Shown here: positions 1-10,498 of the stretch, piece after piece
How positions within the stretch are numbered: position 1 is the stretch's first letter
How the letters are laid out: every line of letters begins with the position of its first letter
NCBI GenBank assembly: GCA_025602905.1
Contig: JAHLKI010000006.1
Location: 62,001 to 126,000, forward strand
Length of the DNA stretch: 64,000 bases
Origin: Phlyctochytrium arcticum
Taxonomy: Eukaryota > Chytridiomycota > Chytridiomycetes > Chytridiales > Chytridiaceae
Direction: 5' to 3'
Position numbers and translations under genes: made by a program
The notes under the pieces: generated by a model
Told to the model about the DNA's origin: nothing
Database searches by the model: none
The model's input: only the letters and a program-made list of their open reading frames with translations

Positions 1-722
1 CTTGGCGCGACCAGTTCTCCTGCAAACGGCGTCAAAGTAGAGGAAGAGTCTGCCGACATGAGAATGCAAGATCTCATGGAGCGCCGGGTGGACAGTGTTA
101 CAACAATAGATCCGGTAAGCGACTTTGAAGCGATGGTCAATGATCGGAGGGAGGACCGCGTGTCAGAAGGTATGTGTTGGGGTTTTCAGATCATTTGGAG
201 GTATACTGACCTGGAGCAAACCGCAGCGGTGAAACAAATGACAGGCGTAATCCAGAAACTAGTGTCAGAATCATTTGGAGACCAGCTGTACGACAAAGCT
301 ATGAGCTGCTTGGTTGTCCTGAGGGAAAAGTGCGCACAAGAAAATGAGAGCATCGAATATAATGACTGGTTTCGGCAATTCAAGCAATTTCTGACGTCGG
401 AATCGGCAAGGCAACATATGACCTTTTGGAATCGTGTATGCGACAAGAAGATCTCGCTTATTACGCACAATGAAGCCCTTGAGAGTGCAGTAACCCAGGC
501 GGAATCTGATAATGTAGGTCTCAGCGTTCTTACTCTTGCTTAAATGGTCAATGACAGACAATGAGCAGTTCCTCAAAAATATCGATACTTCTGTCAATAA
601 TGTTGCTGAGCTGGCAGATGAAGACGCAGATGACGACTCGCTGGTAAATATCCTTTTTTTCGCACACACTCATATGATATTGGCCCATTAACGCATTACT
701 TCAGCTGGATATGATGGATTAA
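1..722 (+). CDS. Ku80 (XRCC5) C-terminal part, 5' end outside window
   Basis: Ku80 is the large subunit of the Ku heterodimer that binds DNA ends in non-homologous end joining. Exons are read as 1-169, 227-513, 569-643 and 705-722; introns of 55-61 nt have GT..AG ends and keep frame. The visible protein starts in the linker, with the family pattern TIDPVSDFEAMV, and continues through the helical Ku C-terminal domain (FGDQLYDKAMSCLVVLREKC, then KKISLITHNEA). It ends in an acidic tail closing with DDSLLDMMD. In animal Ku80 a very similar terminal acidic DDLLDM motif recruits DNA-PKcs. The N-terminal vWA and core domains lie left of the window. Family assignment is from motif recognition and is strong; binding to a DNA-PKcs is inference. 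Confidence 0.88.
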
Positions 723-867
723 TCGCAACACAGTATGATTTTCTGTAAATATTGCTTAAGTTTGATCACAGACAAGAGGTGTCTAGTGCTACCGGGAAAA
801 TGTGGGTATTAATGTAAATACGGGCCAATGATACGTTTGTAATTGTCGAATACTCTCAATGTCGAAC

Positions 868-3409
868 CTACGCGCCTCCTTTCTCGATCTTGCTATCCAA
901 CTTGTTTTGACTGCCGGTGCTCGCCATGGATAAGGTCCGATTCTTGTTGGAAGCCATCACGCGAATGCGCGCAGCAAACTTGGTTAGCTTGGCAACGTGT
1001 TGATGGAATTCCTCGACCCGACCTTCATTAGAAGTGTTGCAAATAACGCGGGAGAGTGCCGCCAGGCGTTCTCGGTGTTCCTTGGCGAACGGACGACCGT
1101 CATGGACGTAGATAGGGTTTGTGCTAGGCGGTAAAATAAGAGCCGTGGAACTGAGCTGTTGGTGGCTGCCAAACATGTGGGGATGCGGCGGCATCATGGC
1201 ACTTGTCACCGGTGTAGGGCTCGAGGCCATTCCCTCTGCAGCAGACGTGAGCATTTGGGAACCCATGTATGAACCTCCAAAGGAGTTTCCTGGAAGGGAG
1301 GCACCGGAACGGACTTCGCCGCCACCTGAGGATGCACCTCGGGAAAGGTCTGATCCTTTAACCACCCGCCGAACGTAGTCGAACGTGTTGGCGTCCGGGT
1401 TGAAGAATACAAGGAGAATTTTCGGCAAGAAAAGTGAAAGGAAAACTGTTGTCGTGCCAAGGAAAGTACCACCTACGAGAATGATGTACCGGCCTTCAAA
1501 GGAGGACAACATGGAGTAGACAGCGAGACAGACGGTCAAAGTGAAGGTCGTTACAAACACGGCTGCAGACATTGCCTTGGTCTATCGGAGAAATTAGCTA
1601 TGCGAAATTGAATCAATTAAAGACGGGGCTGTACCTCGTTCAGCATAGCGTTCAAGTCCCGCAATTTGATGCAAAAGAAGATGCATCCCATCAGCATAAT
1701 GTACTTGAATGACAGGATTGTGCCAAGATACGCCGGGGCATGTTTTGATGTGCAGGAATAGTAGAAGGTGTTGTCGCCATCCAAACTATGCAAATCAGCG
1801 TACAAAGGGTCGTGCGCAGTCCATACGAGGTACACCAATGTGTTCATTCCACAAATGCCAAGTACCCATTTCATAATTGCTGCGTTTGTTGCTTGGAATT
1901 GCACAATCTTCGCCGCTGAAAACATGAACAGGCGATACAGACGGTATGATTTGACTAGAATGGCGGCGAAGGTAATGTCGAATCCCAGACCCAAGACCCA
2001 TGGAAGGGCGACGCAAGCTCGGCTCATGACATCGCGTGTAACGTTTGGGATAGGCTTGTGAATACTGGAAACGTACATAGAGGAGTATGCGACCATGATA
2101 CCGAAAATGATGATGTTGTTAAAGAAGTAGCTGGAACCCTTGATGACTGGAGTGTTGCGGAAAACGAAAGCAAACACGGCTGCAGCAGCACACGCGATGA
2201 TGCCAAGAGTGGCCAGAACTAAAAGGAAACGGGTATCAGAACTAAATCCTCACCGGAAGCAAGTGACACACTTACTCCACATGGCGTAAATGGAAACCGC
2301 TGAAATGGGATCTTTCGGAAACAGGTCGTTGTTCACAGCAGCTCGGTAGTTGGCCGTGAATTTATTCATCGAGGCAGAGTTGTATGGCATGAATATCAAG
2401 GCAGTGTTATCCGCTTGCACCATTGAGATGAAGCTCGCATTCCGATTCAGAGTATTAAAGTAATTGGAAATCTCCTGAACAATGGAAACTGGTGTGCCAG
2501 CGGGCACTCCCACTCCGCGGTAAATGCCATCAACATAATTGACGCCCAATGTTTTGAAGGTAGGTGCATCGATAGCTGGGAACTCAAATTCTAAATGAAA
2601 CAAGTTAGCCAGGAAATCCAACACCCAGGACAGACCAGAACACCTTACCTGAAGCAATGGCAATAGTGCGAACGTCCGTTCGACCTTTAACAACGGGGGT
2701 GGTAGTCCATGCAGCATCGTACTCTCCACGAACCATTTTCTCAATCGCCGCTGTCGCTCCTGTTCCCCCGGACTCATAGGTAATACCGATCTTTGCTAAC
2801 TTGCTCAGTCGGGACGTTCCCAATTCGAAAACAGTGCCGGTTCCAGCACCCGAAATTACGACGGGTTTTCTGGCGCAAAGTGCAACGAAGTCATCCCAAG
2901 TCTGAATAGTGCTGTTGGCAGGGACCAACAAAGCTAGAGGGGTATACTGCGGAAAATGTGAACATTAGATGAATCTTTAGTATCGCAACAGAGAGCTTAC
3001 GGTGTGGATATATGCGATGGTGATGTCGTCCGGGGTATAATTTGCGTTAAGACTGGGAATATACGGTTGGATGTAAATGTGTGGTAGATTGACCAAAGTG
3101 ATCTGTGCAATACAAGAAGGAGAATTAGAAAGACGGTACTACTTGGAAAAATGAAAGAAGATGACATACCACGGAACCGTCCTTGGGGTCGTTTTTCATG
3201 TTCCCCCATGCAGTGGCGCCGCTGTTAATGCCGTTGTACACCAAAGTGGCGGCAGGCGTGAACTTCTTCTGCATCTCTGCAGCAGCTGCCGAACCTCCAC
3301 CTTTTGCGAAAGGAATCATGTAGGTGAAGTTCCCTGCAGGCCATGCTGCGGACACTAGCTGCAAGTTGAGCGCCAGGAGGGCGGCGGCCTTGAGAATTGT
3401 ACAATGCAT
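868..3409 (-). CDS. Class C-like 7TM receptor with TctC/Bug-type solute-binding ectodomain
   Basis: Six exons are read on the minus strand: 3409-3170, 3102-3001, 2946-2649, 2590-2276, 2218-1635 and 1575-868. They give 748 aa with all junctions in phase. A signal peptide (about residues 1-22) precedes a 260-residue ectodomain with the TctC/Bug pattern: PFAKGGGSAAAAE near the start, DPKDGSV, and YESGGTGATAAIEKMVRGEYDAA. That family normally serves as periplasmic carboxylate-binding protein of bacterial tripartite tricarboxylate transporters. Seven hydrophobic segments follow, with class C (GABA-B-like) landmarks such as SSYFFNNIIIFG in TM2 and a KLRDLNAMLNE stretch after TM5. The tail is Ser/Pro-rich and cytoplasmic. 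Probably a plasma-membrane receptor for a small organic acid; the ligand is unknown. The domains are in one spliced frame, so this is not two adjacent genes. Confidence 0.85.
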
Positions 3410-4314
3410 GTTTGGCTGCTAAGAGAAGAACCAGAAAATATGGCTAAGGGAAAAAGTAGACTGTGTGAGACGTGTAAGACGTGGGGAATGAAGGTATGGG
3501 GATAACAGCGCAGTGCAAGATGTTATAGAAGTCCAAAATATTCCACTTCGTCGGCATTGAACTCTTTATTTTGAACAACCTTATCAGGGTATCTACATTT
3601 AGGCTACATAGACTGTTCTCTTCTCAAGCTTTACGGATATCCATACCAATTTCCGTAAATACGCCCTCCTAATGTAGACCAGCACGATTTTTAGCCGTAT
3701 CGACCTGGCTCCGTCAGTAAGAATACTCAATTGTTTTCATTTTTAGTTCAGGATCCTCAACCATTTTATCCTCATTCTGGCAGTGCCTCGCACAGTAACA
3801 TCTCGCGAAATCATCAAAACAAAAATAAATAGAAAAAAAATATCGAGGGAACCCGACTAAAGTTAACCTTGAGCTGGCGCGTAAATAGAGACTCCTCTGG
3901 ATATTTCTGGACTTCACGGTTCTAGAAGTCCCATGGAAAACTTACATTGCTGGATTGCGTTATTTTTAAATCAATTCTGGACGTTCCTATTATCGTCGGA
4001 AGTGGCATTATGGCCTATTATTCTCGAGCCTTCTTCATACATACTGATTGCGACTGCAAACTCACAGCCGCGTCCTGCTGTGGGTTGTTGATGGTATTCG
4101 AGAAAATCCAAGCATTTTTTTTTTAAATTTTGGGTTTTAGCGAGCAAAGTCCCATTCTTCCTGGACGCCCGGCATTGAAGACAGGCGAAACCCCCACGGC
4201 CTATAAAGTCAGGGCCTTTCCTCTTTTCCCTCCAATTCTCATCGCCTCATTCTCCTTCATCCAGCACATCCAAGTTCAAGCCTCTTACCTTCTTCTCTAT
4301 ACCTCTATCTCATT
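3410..4314. promoter_or_regulatory. Divergent intergenic region; TATA box at 4202-4208
   Basis: This 0.9-kb spacer separates the receptor gene (leftward) from the polyphosphatase gene (rightward). I see no convincing gene in it. A TATAAAG at 4202-4208, about 107 nt upstream of the ATG at 4315 and followed by a C/T-rich stretch, is a plausible core promoter for the rightward gene. Confidence 0.5.
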
Positions 4315-5742
4315 ATGCCTTCCAAACGTAACAGCTCCAAGGTTGGAGCCATCGTAGCTGCCCTTGCTCTGGCCTCGCCTGCAAATGCGTCCATCGCGTC
4401 GGATCTCAAGACTCTCGGCAACAGCCTTCGCTGCTTGGGAGCCAGTGCTTACAATGGCCCATACCTTACCACCTCAACCCGTCTAATCAAGCCGGCTGGC
4501 AAGACTGGCAAGTTTATGCACATCTCCGACATCCACATTGATGAGATGTACCTGCCTGGAACTGATCCCGCCACTGGCAATATGTGTCACCGTCCCAACT
4601 TGGTGGACCCCTCCAAGAACATCGCCGGCAAATATGGCACCATCAGCAGTATTTGCGATACCCCCGATGTTCTCTTGAATGCTACTCTTTCCTGGGTCAA
4701 GGACAATACCAAGGATATCGACTTTATCATTTACACTGGTGACTCGGCTCGTCACGATCGCGACACTAAAAATCCCCGCACCCACGCCGAGGTCATGAAC
4801 GAGCACAAGATGGTGATTGACAGGCTCGCCACCGTTTTCGACTTCAAGAAGGTCAAGTTCATCCCAACCTTTGGCAACAACGATGGTCTGGATTACAACA
4901 AGCTCGCCAATGTCTCCGACCCCCTCATTGCCACCTTGACCCAGTACTGGGAGCCTCTCGGTCTCGGCCTTTCTACCAACCAGGACTGGCTTACTGGCGG
5001 ATACTTCCACTACGATCTGTCGCCCCAATTGACGGTTCTCAACTTGAACAGTATGCAAATGTTCAAGAGCAACACTCTCGTCAAGGATTGCGTTGGCAAC
5101 AACTCCGGCAACCAGATGTTGGACTGGTTCGAGGCCAAGCTTCTCGCCTACCGCAAAACTGGACGAAAAGCCTACGTGATGCAGCACATTCCCCCTTTGG
5201 ACATCAAGGGAACCAAGTTGTTTTATGAGCAATGTCACCAACGCTACATCAAGCTCATGGGCATGTACTCCGACGTGATTCTTGGGTCATTCTACGGCCA
5301 CACAAACCAAGATTACATCTCGTACATCTACACAAACAACACTGCCAAGCCCCAAGACGGTCCCTTCTTCATTGAGACTGTCACTGACCAACCCCCAAAG
5401 ACCGACTTTGACAACACTTGTGTCTTGCACATCAACCACCAAGGTCCCGCCATTATTCCCGAGAACAACCCCGGTATCCGTGTCTACTCCTACGACACTA
5501 GCAAAGCTGCCTACGGAGGTCTCGTTGGATACCGCCAGTACTGGGCTGACATTGTCAAGGCCAACGCGCAAGACAAAGTCGTCTACGAGTCCGAGTACAC
5601 CACCTCTGGAGCTTACGGTCTTTGGAACTTGTCCCCCCTCAGCTGGACCGGTGCTCTCAAGAACTGGGCTACCAACTCTACCGCTTTCCGTGACTACGTC
5701 AAGTACCGCTACGTCCAGAACCCCAGCCCCCTCGCCAAGTAG
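4315..5742 (+). CDS. Secreted/vacuolar metallophosphoesterase, endopolyphosphatase (Ppn1)-like
   Basis: A single-exon gene of 475 aa. The N-terminus is basic then hydrophobic with an AxA-type end (ASPANA, about residue 25), so it enters the secretory pathway. Calcineurin-like metallophosphoesterase motifs occur in order: HISDIHID (DxH), YTGDSARHDRD (GDxxxHD), FGNND, QHIPP and SFYGHTNQD. Intervening patterns such as the GGYFHYD and LNLNSMQ segments match the endopolyphosphatase/acid-sphingomyelinase-like branch. Fungal Ppn1 cleaves long-chain polyphosphate in the vacuole; acid sphingomyelinase-like phosphodiesterases hydrolyse phosphodiesters outside the cell. I favour Ppn1-like, but substrate cannot be settled from sequence alone. 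Several NxT/S glycosylation sites fit a secreted product. A TATA box lies upstream at 4202. Confidence 0.8.
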   Translation: MPSKRNSSKVGAIVAALALASPANASIASDLKTLGNSLRCLGASAYNGPYLTTSTRLIKPAGKTGKFMHISDIHIDEMYLPGTDPATGNMCHRPNLVDPSKNIAGKYGTISSICDTPDVLLNATLSWVKDNTKDIDFIIYTGDSARHDRDTKNPRTHAEVMNEHKMVIDRLATVFDFKKVKFIPTFGNNDGLDYNKLANVSDPLIATLTQYWEPLGLGLSTNQDWLTGGYFHYDLSPQLTVLNLNSMQMFKSNTLVKDCVGNNSGNQMLDWFEAKLLAYRKTGRKAYVMQHIPPLDIKGTKLFYEQCHQRYIKLMGMYSDVILGSFYGHTNQDYISYIYTNNTAKPQDGPFFIETVTDQPPKTDFDNTCVLHINHQGPAIIPENNPGIRVYSYDTSKAAYGGLVGYRQYWADIVKANAQDKVVYESEYTTSGAYGLWNLSPLSWTGALKNWATNSTAFRDYVKYRYVQNPSPLAK

Positions 5743-6070
5743 AGACGAGCTTTCGACCTTGACTCAGTTTCTGTTGTTGTTTTTCTTTTTTGGATACCCA
5801 TGACTTCCCTTAAACTACAAATACCCTAAAAACATTTAATCTCTTCCTTTGTTCTTTTAACGTACATCACTTAAAACGTAATTTCCTGCACTGTGCTCCT
5901 TAATATCATTTTTTGTGTTGTTTTTCAAAGAATTACTTATAACAAAACATGCATCTGCATCTTATTTCTCTGCCAGTTCCGGATCAAAGTACTACCGTGT
6001 GAAGTTTCCGAGATCGTAATGCTCTGCTTAACTGCGCAGTACATCCTTGATGCGGCACCCAGAGCCAAGT
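5743..6070. other. Convergent intergenic spacer, no gene seen
   Basis: This AT-rich 330-bp stretch lies between the 3' ends of the rightward polyphosphatase gene and the leftward CBS gene. It probably holds both 3' UTRs and polyadenylation signals; no conserved coding pattern was found. Confidence 0.5.
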
Positions 6071-7497
6071 CTACTCTTCAATCTTGTTCACTGCATTCGA
6101 CTGATTCAACGTGGTCAAGATGTCAGACATTGTGATCAGCCCGTCTACCCGGTCATCGTTTCCCACCCAGACTCGGTGGACTTTCTTCCTCAAAATTGTT
6201 TCGATGACCTCTTTCAAGCTTGTATTGGGCAGGCAGACGGGCGAACAGTCCGCTGGATTCACATGCTGCATTTCACGAATATACTCTGCGACGGGCTTGA
6301 GAATGTTGTGGATTGCGTCTCCATTGAAACCGCGGAAATCCGCTCCTGAAACTTGAGGTTAAAAAAATCCAGGCGAATATTCACGAGAACATACCACTAA
6401 GATTGCCAACAAGGTTTCCTTGTTCATTGACTATTCCGACGCAGGAGGTCTTGAAAAGTGACATGAGTCGCAACACCATTGCCGTCGGCGCGTTTTCCAG
6501 TACAATGACGGGCCCAGGGCGTGTTGCGCCGGAGTCCAAATCGTATAGCATGTACGGGTGCGTAAACGGCTTGGAAGCAACTTGCATGACCGCTGCTGCA
6601 GGGACACTGAAGAGCTCCGCGGGAAGTTTGTCTCGATTAACATTGATATACCAAACGAGGTCCGTCTGTGACACAATCGTATACCTTGGGTGGCATTAAT
6701 CAAGCTCAACCCTGGGAAAATGGGGCCCTAATACTTACCAGTTCTCGTCACCTTCATGTCCCTGCTCATAAACGAGCACTCTGTGGACCCCGCTGGTCAT
6801 GACGTCCATGAGCCGCGCCATAGGTTCGTCGGTATGAAGCGCCATGAAATTGAATTCACCAGATTCTGGGGTCTTCCCAATTGCTTGCTTGACAGTGATC
6901 TTGTTGAAGATTCCAATGTGTTTCTCCATCCATGCGGCCAGCTCTTTCTCCAGATTCATTTCAGTATTCTCTTCTGCCTTGATGGGGCTATGTGACTTTG
7001 ATGGCTTAGATATTAGCGATGGTATCTTACCACACCAATGTCCTCGAAGGCCGGCCCCAAGATGGTGGCTTGTAAAAGATCAATTGCGGAAATAATGGCA
7101 ACAAAATCTGTTTTTGATTGGCCTTGGTACACGGGAAGAGCTATTGAACGTCGTAAGTTAAAAATATTCCTTAGTTTAAACACGCCAAGCAAACCTAGAA
7201 TGTTGTTCTCTTTCAGCAGAGCGAACGCTTCGGTTGCAGTTGCGGTGTCCGACACCGAAATCAATTTGGGGCCCAACTTTGGAGGCAGAATCCTTGACAC
7301 ACAACCCGGTGAGAACGGTAGCACGTTGAGAATTAATTTGACAAAACCAACCGTGATCTCATAATTTCCGTGTCGTTTCGTGTTTGACGGTCTCTCAGTA
7401 AAGACTTGATGGGCATATCCAGAAATGTTTTCCAAATCTGAGCGCTCTTGCCGGAACTAGCCGTAGAAAGGGCCGAAGTTTGAGGTGCGACCTGCAT
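6071..7497 (-). CDS. Four-CBS-domain protein, SNF4/AMPK-gamma-like
   Basis: Six exons are read as 7497-7352, 7292-7195, 7140-7031, 6995-6739, 6684-6395 and 6345-6071, giving 391 aa in phase. The N-terminal helix containing WKTFLDMPIKSLLRD precedes four CBS units. These include ISVSDTATATEAFALLKENN with ALPVYQ, then HTDEPMARLMDVM with HRVLVY, then ENAPTAMVLRLMSLF with VGIVNE, and last LPNTSLKEVIETILRKKVHR with DGLITMSDIL. Two Bateman modules bind adenine nucleotides in the AMPK gamma family, where the protein is the energy-sensing regulatory subunit of the SNF1/AMPK kinase. The short N-terminal helix and low motif conservation also allow a stand-alone CBS protein of another subfamily. Confidence 0.75.
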
Positions 7498-7907
7498 AAT
7501 TCAAAAGAAGATTTTTGTTTCCAAAGGTGCTAGTATGAGTACAGTCTGAGGTTGGATGAACTTTTTGCGAAGCAGAGTGAGTATGTTGTCAAGGGATAAA
7601 TGTACAGTACTTGGTTGGCAAGCCAGGATGCAAGCAAGCCACCCGCCTCGATCAGAAACGGCGGGGTCACAGCAGACCCCATTGAGGATTCTCGTCTCGT
7701 AAAAATTATTCAGTTTGGAGAGAAAAAAAACATTGACATCAAGTACGGTAAAAAAGATGCCCGTCACCGGAAATGTGTTGCGCACCATGTTATCTGAAAG
7801 TTACACCGAGTGAAGTTACACGAGGCATATAACTACGATTCTGAGCTATGAGTACAGATTTCAGTGCGAACCTGCTCTAGAAAAGTAGTCTGAGAAGGGA
7901 CGTCCCG
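7498..7907. other. Spacer between two leftward genes
   Basis: This 410-bp stretch should hold the promoter of the CBS gene and the 3' end of the TMP-TENI gene. Open frames here lack family-like sequence and I do not call a gene. Confidence 0.4.
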
Positions 7908-8732
7908 CTAGGAATACTCCAAGTCATGCCAAAACGATTTGATGGCCGCAACTCCCACCGCACCGGATGCTAGCGCTGCAGGTAGATCCGCATAGCGCAG
8001 CCCTCCCAATGCATAAATAGGAAGCGCACCATTTGTCGTTTGACAAAGGGATGCGAATGTTTCCCAACCAAGGTATGCATCAGAGGGGCAGGAGATGGAG
8101 GGAAGTACGGGTGACAGCACGGCAAATGAAAGTCCCAGCTTTTGGGCAGTGACCAAATCTTGTGCATCATGACTAGATGCGGCAACTATCAGATCTGCCC
8201 CGTACGCTTCCAGATCAACGCCGATGGCGGGTAGATGCAGCAGATTTCCGGCCAAATGCACGCCACCCAGAGAGAATTTCTCGCAATGTGATACGGATTG
8301 GAGGAGTGCTTCATGGCTAGAGGTATTTAGCAAAAGTTGCTTTGTCCAAGGGACGCCTTGTCCTGCAAGTAAGGGATGGTGCACGAGCTTTCCACACAAC
8401 TCGTGCAGAAACGGTTCATCAAGAGCAAAGTCCGCAGCTTTGATGCGGATCTGTACATAGGGCACGGACGTCCCATTGTCAACGGCGGCCTTGCGTGAAG
8501 CCTGGAGGACCACTGCCAGCTGGTCCACGAAGCGGTCGAGGGAAGCACCCTCCAGACTGCCGGTCGCTAAGGATTTGCTAGGATCGTCCGAAATAACGTA
8601 TATTGGCGGCCATTGTTTTGCTGCTCCTGCTGGATCTGCGACCATCGATTCAAGCTTTGTCAAAAAGTTGGTGAGTCGTGACGTGTCGGGCAGGACCTTT
8701 GGTAGGCCGCAATCACGGAAATTCATCCCCAA
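7908..8732 (-). CDS. TMP-TENI (thiamine phosphate synthase-fold) protein
   Basis: An intronless gene of 274 aa. The C-terminal 190 residues show the ThiE/TenI TIM-barrel order: VQIRIKAAD (strand 2, the RxK pattern), LLLNTS, GGVHLAGNLLHLPA (GxHL), IVAASSHDAQDLVTAQKLG (the SCH position reads SSH), FAVLSPVLPS, then ALGGLRYADLPAALASGAVGVAAI (GG phosphate grip). ThiE joins the pyrimidine and thiazole halves into thiamine phosphate; TenI paralogues aromatise the thiazole. The N-terminal 80 residues are not recognised. The enzyme-defining Mg-binding residues are not clearly kept, so the TenI-like role or another barrel function is possible. The start lies 72 bp from the divergent Mtc1 gene, so the two share a promoter region. 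Confidence 0.75.
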   Translation of the reverse strand: MGMNFRDCGLPKVLPDTSRLTNFLTKLESMVADPAGAAKQWPPIYVISDDPSKSLATGSLEGASLDRFVDQLAVVLQASRKAAVDNGTSVPYVQIRIKAADFALDEPFLHELCGKLVHHPLLAGQGVPWTKQLLLNTSSHEALLQSVSHCEKFSLGGVHLAGNLLHLPAIGVDLEAYGADLIVAASSHDAQDLVTAQKLGLSFAVLSPVLPSISCPSDAYLGWETFASLCQTTNGALPIYALGGLRYADLPAALASGAVGVAAIKSFWHDLEYS

Positions 8733-8804
8733 TAAATCCTGGCCATCACCAGCACGAAACCAGAAGAACGCCTAGATTGAACAATAGCAAGAAATACCAA
8801 GAAA

Positions 8805-10288
8805 ATGGCAGCCTCAGACGCCAACCCGCACCAAGAGGTTTTGCAGTAAGTGGTCTTGTGGTGTTTTGGTTGCAAAGTCTAGAACTGACGTTTCGGCGAG
8901 CAGGTTTCTGCAGGATCTGGATAGTATCGTTCCAACCAATGATCCCTCTTCCGGTCCGCAAAACAACCAGAAGAGTAAACAGCCGCAGCTTGCGCAAGGA
9001 CAGGCCCCAACGGACGCCAGTTCGCAGGACGTGCTCAGCTTTTTGAGCGAACTGGATGCACCAGTGGCGCCTACCGGGTCCCCTTCAGTCTCATCACCGG
9101 CGCTTAAACCTGCAAACTTGCAGTCATCTGAAGCTAAACCGGCTTTTGTTCCAAGTGCTCGAGTAACCACGCGTCCAGCTCCGTTGGACGGACAAACTTC
9201 TCTGACTGCCAATGAGTCTGCCCGCCGTTCACAGGATGACCCAAGGACATTTGGTAGCAGTCCACTTGGTACTTCTTCACCACTGCCAGGTTCACCATCC
9301 GGATCCATGAAGCGTCGGTCGTCAGGGAAGCAGGATACTTGGGGGTGGACCAATATTTGGTCCCAAGCGCAGAAAGTTAGTGGTGTTGCAGCAGAATCCA
9401 TCACCAAAGGGTTGGAATCTGCCAAACTTATGGCTGAGGAAACGGCCCGAGCAGTGTCTACGAATGAAAAAGTCAAAGGCATCATCCAGAATGTGAACAA
9501 GGAACAGTTTGGAAAGATTGGTACGTGCTAGAGCCACAACATGGAATAGCAATCACTTTTCTTATGCTTTTGAACCTTCGCATCCATCAGGCAATGACAT
9601 TACAAGGTTTACCCAAAATGTGGTCGACACCATTGCACCCCCAATCTCTCAGGACGGCGACCCTGTCTTTGCGCAAACCATTACTGTATGGTTTTGCAGT
9701 GAGGCATCGGGGGCAGAAGATCTGGATTCACTACATGACTTTGTACAATCTACGGTCAACGAAATGTGGCTAAGCGCTCACTACCAGCGCCTCTGTAACA
9801 AAATCTCCGTCAATAGCGTGAAACATCCGGATCCCCGTGTAGTTAGCAACCTTGAGGAGGCTATTAGTCTGGTCCAGGTAAGTCTCTGGATGCGTTCTTA
9901 ATGATGCTTTTGGCACATTGCTGATTCGCGGTGGGCACTATAGGGGAATATTGAGCGACTTCGAAAGCTTGCGGATAAGGGCGAGGCCGTTCCTGAAAAT
10001 GTTGGCCGGTCCGTCATCTTGAGCATTCAACCATTCATGCCATCCGTCAAAACACCATTTCTTGACCCCAAGCCCCACCTGCAATACTACGTGGCTTTGG
10101 TGGCCAACGATGGATCCAATGTTGCCGCGAGTATCTCGCAGTCGGTAGCCGTGGATAACGACGATACATTCTTGGGCAAATGGTCAAAACATCAACGACG
10201 GCGAGTTTTGGAGACTGTAGTCGCTGATGTTTGCGAGGAATTCGCCGTTCAATGTCAGCAGAACGCCCCACAATCCCAAGATTCCTGA
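8805..10288 (+). CDS. Mtc1-family protein (DUF5427)
   Basis: Four exons (8805-8845, 8904-9520, 9591-9877, 9944-10288) give 429 aa with all junctions in phase. Mtc1-family landmarks are the early FLQDLDSIV and VLSFLSELD helices, a Ser/Pro-rich linker, a WGWTNIWSQAQK motif followed by a long helix, then TIAPPISQDGDPV and a C-terminal domain ending soon after VLETVVADVCEEFAV. The family is fungal; the yeast member was named for maintenance of telomere capping and is linked to Golgi-associated traffic. Its molecular activity is unknown. This gene is one of the better indicators that the host is a fungus. Confidence 0.8.
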
Positions 10289-10498
10289 TGAGACACACAT
10301 TTGACACTTGTATCCTTTAAGTCTTCTCAGTGTCGGTGCGAATCTACCTTTGTAATTTTCATACATCATATTTCCAATTTTTCTACTCACAGACGGTACA
10401 AGCGCCAGTCAAAGCCTACGGTAATCCAATTTCACTTGCCCAAATTCGCCAATACGCGCGGAGTTGGCCTGCGTGCAATAAGGTGATCTCTGATCAAA

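Noticed and set aside
4483..5241. Long antisense open frame opposite the polyphosphatase gene
   Set aside because: A shadow of the codon bias of the real gene; no domain and no start context.
8814..9500. Leftward 228-aa frame in the Mtc1 region
   Set aside because: Antisense to a well-supported Mtc1 exon and without family features.
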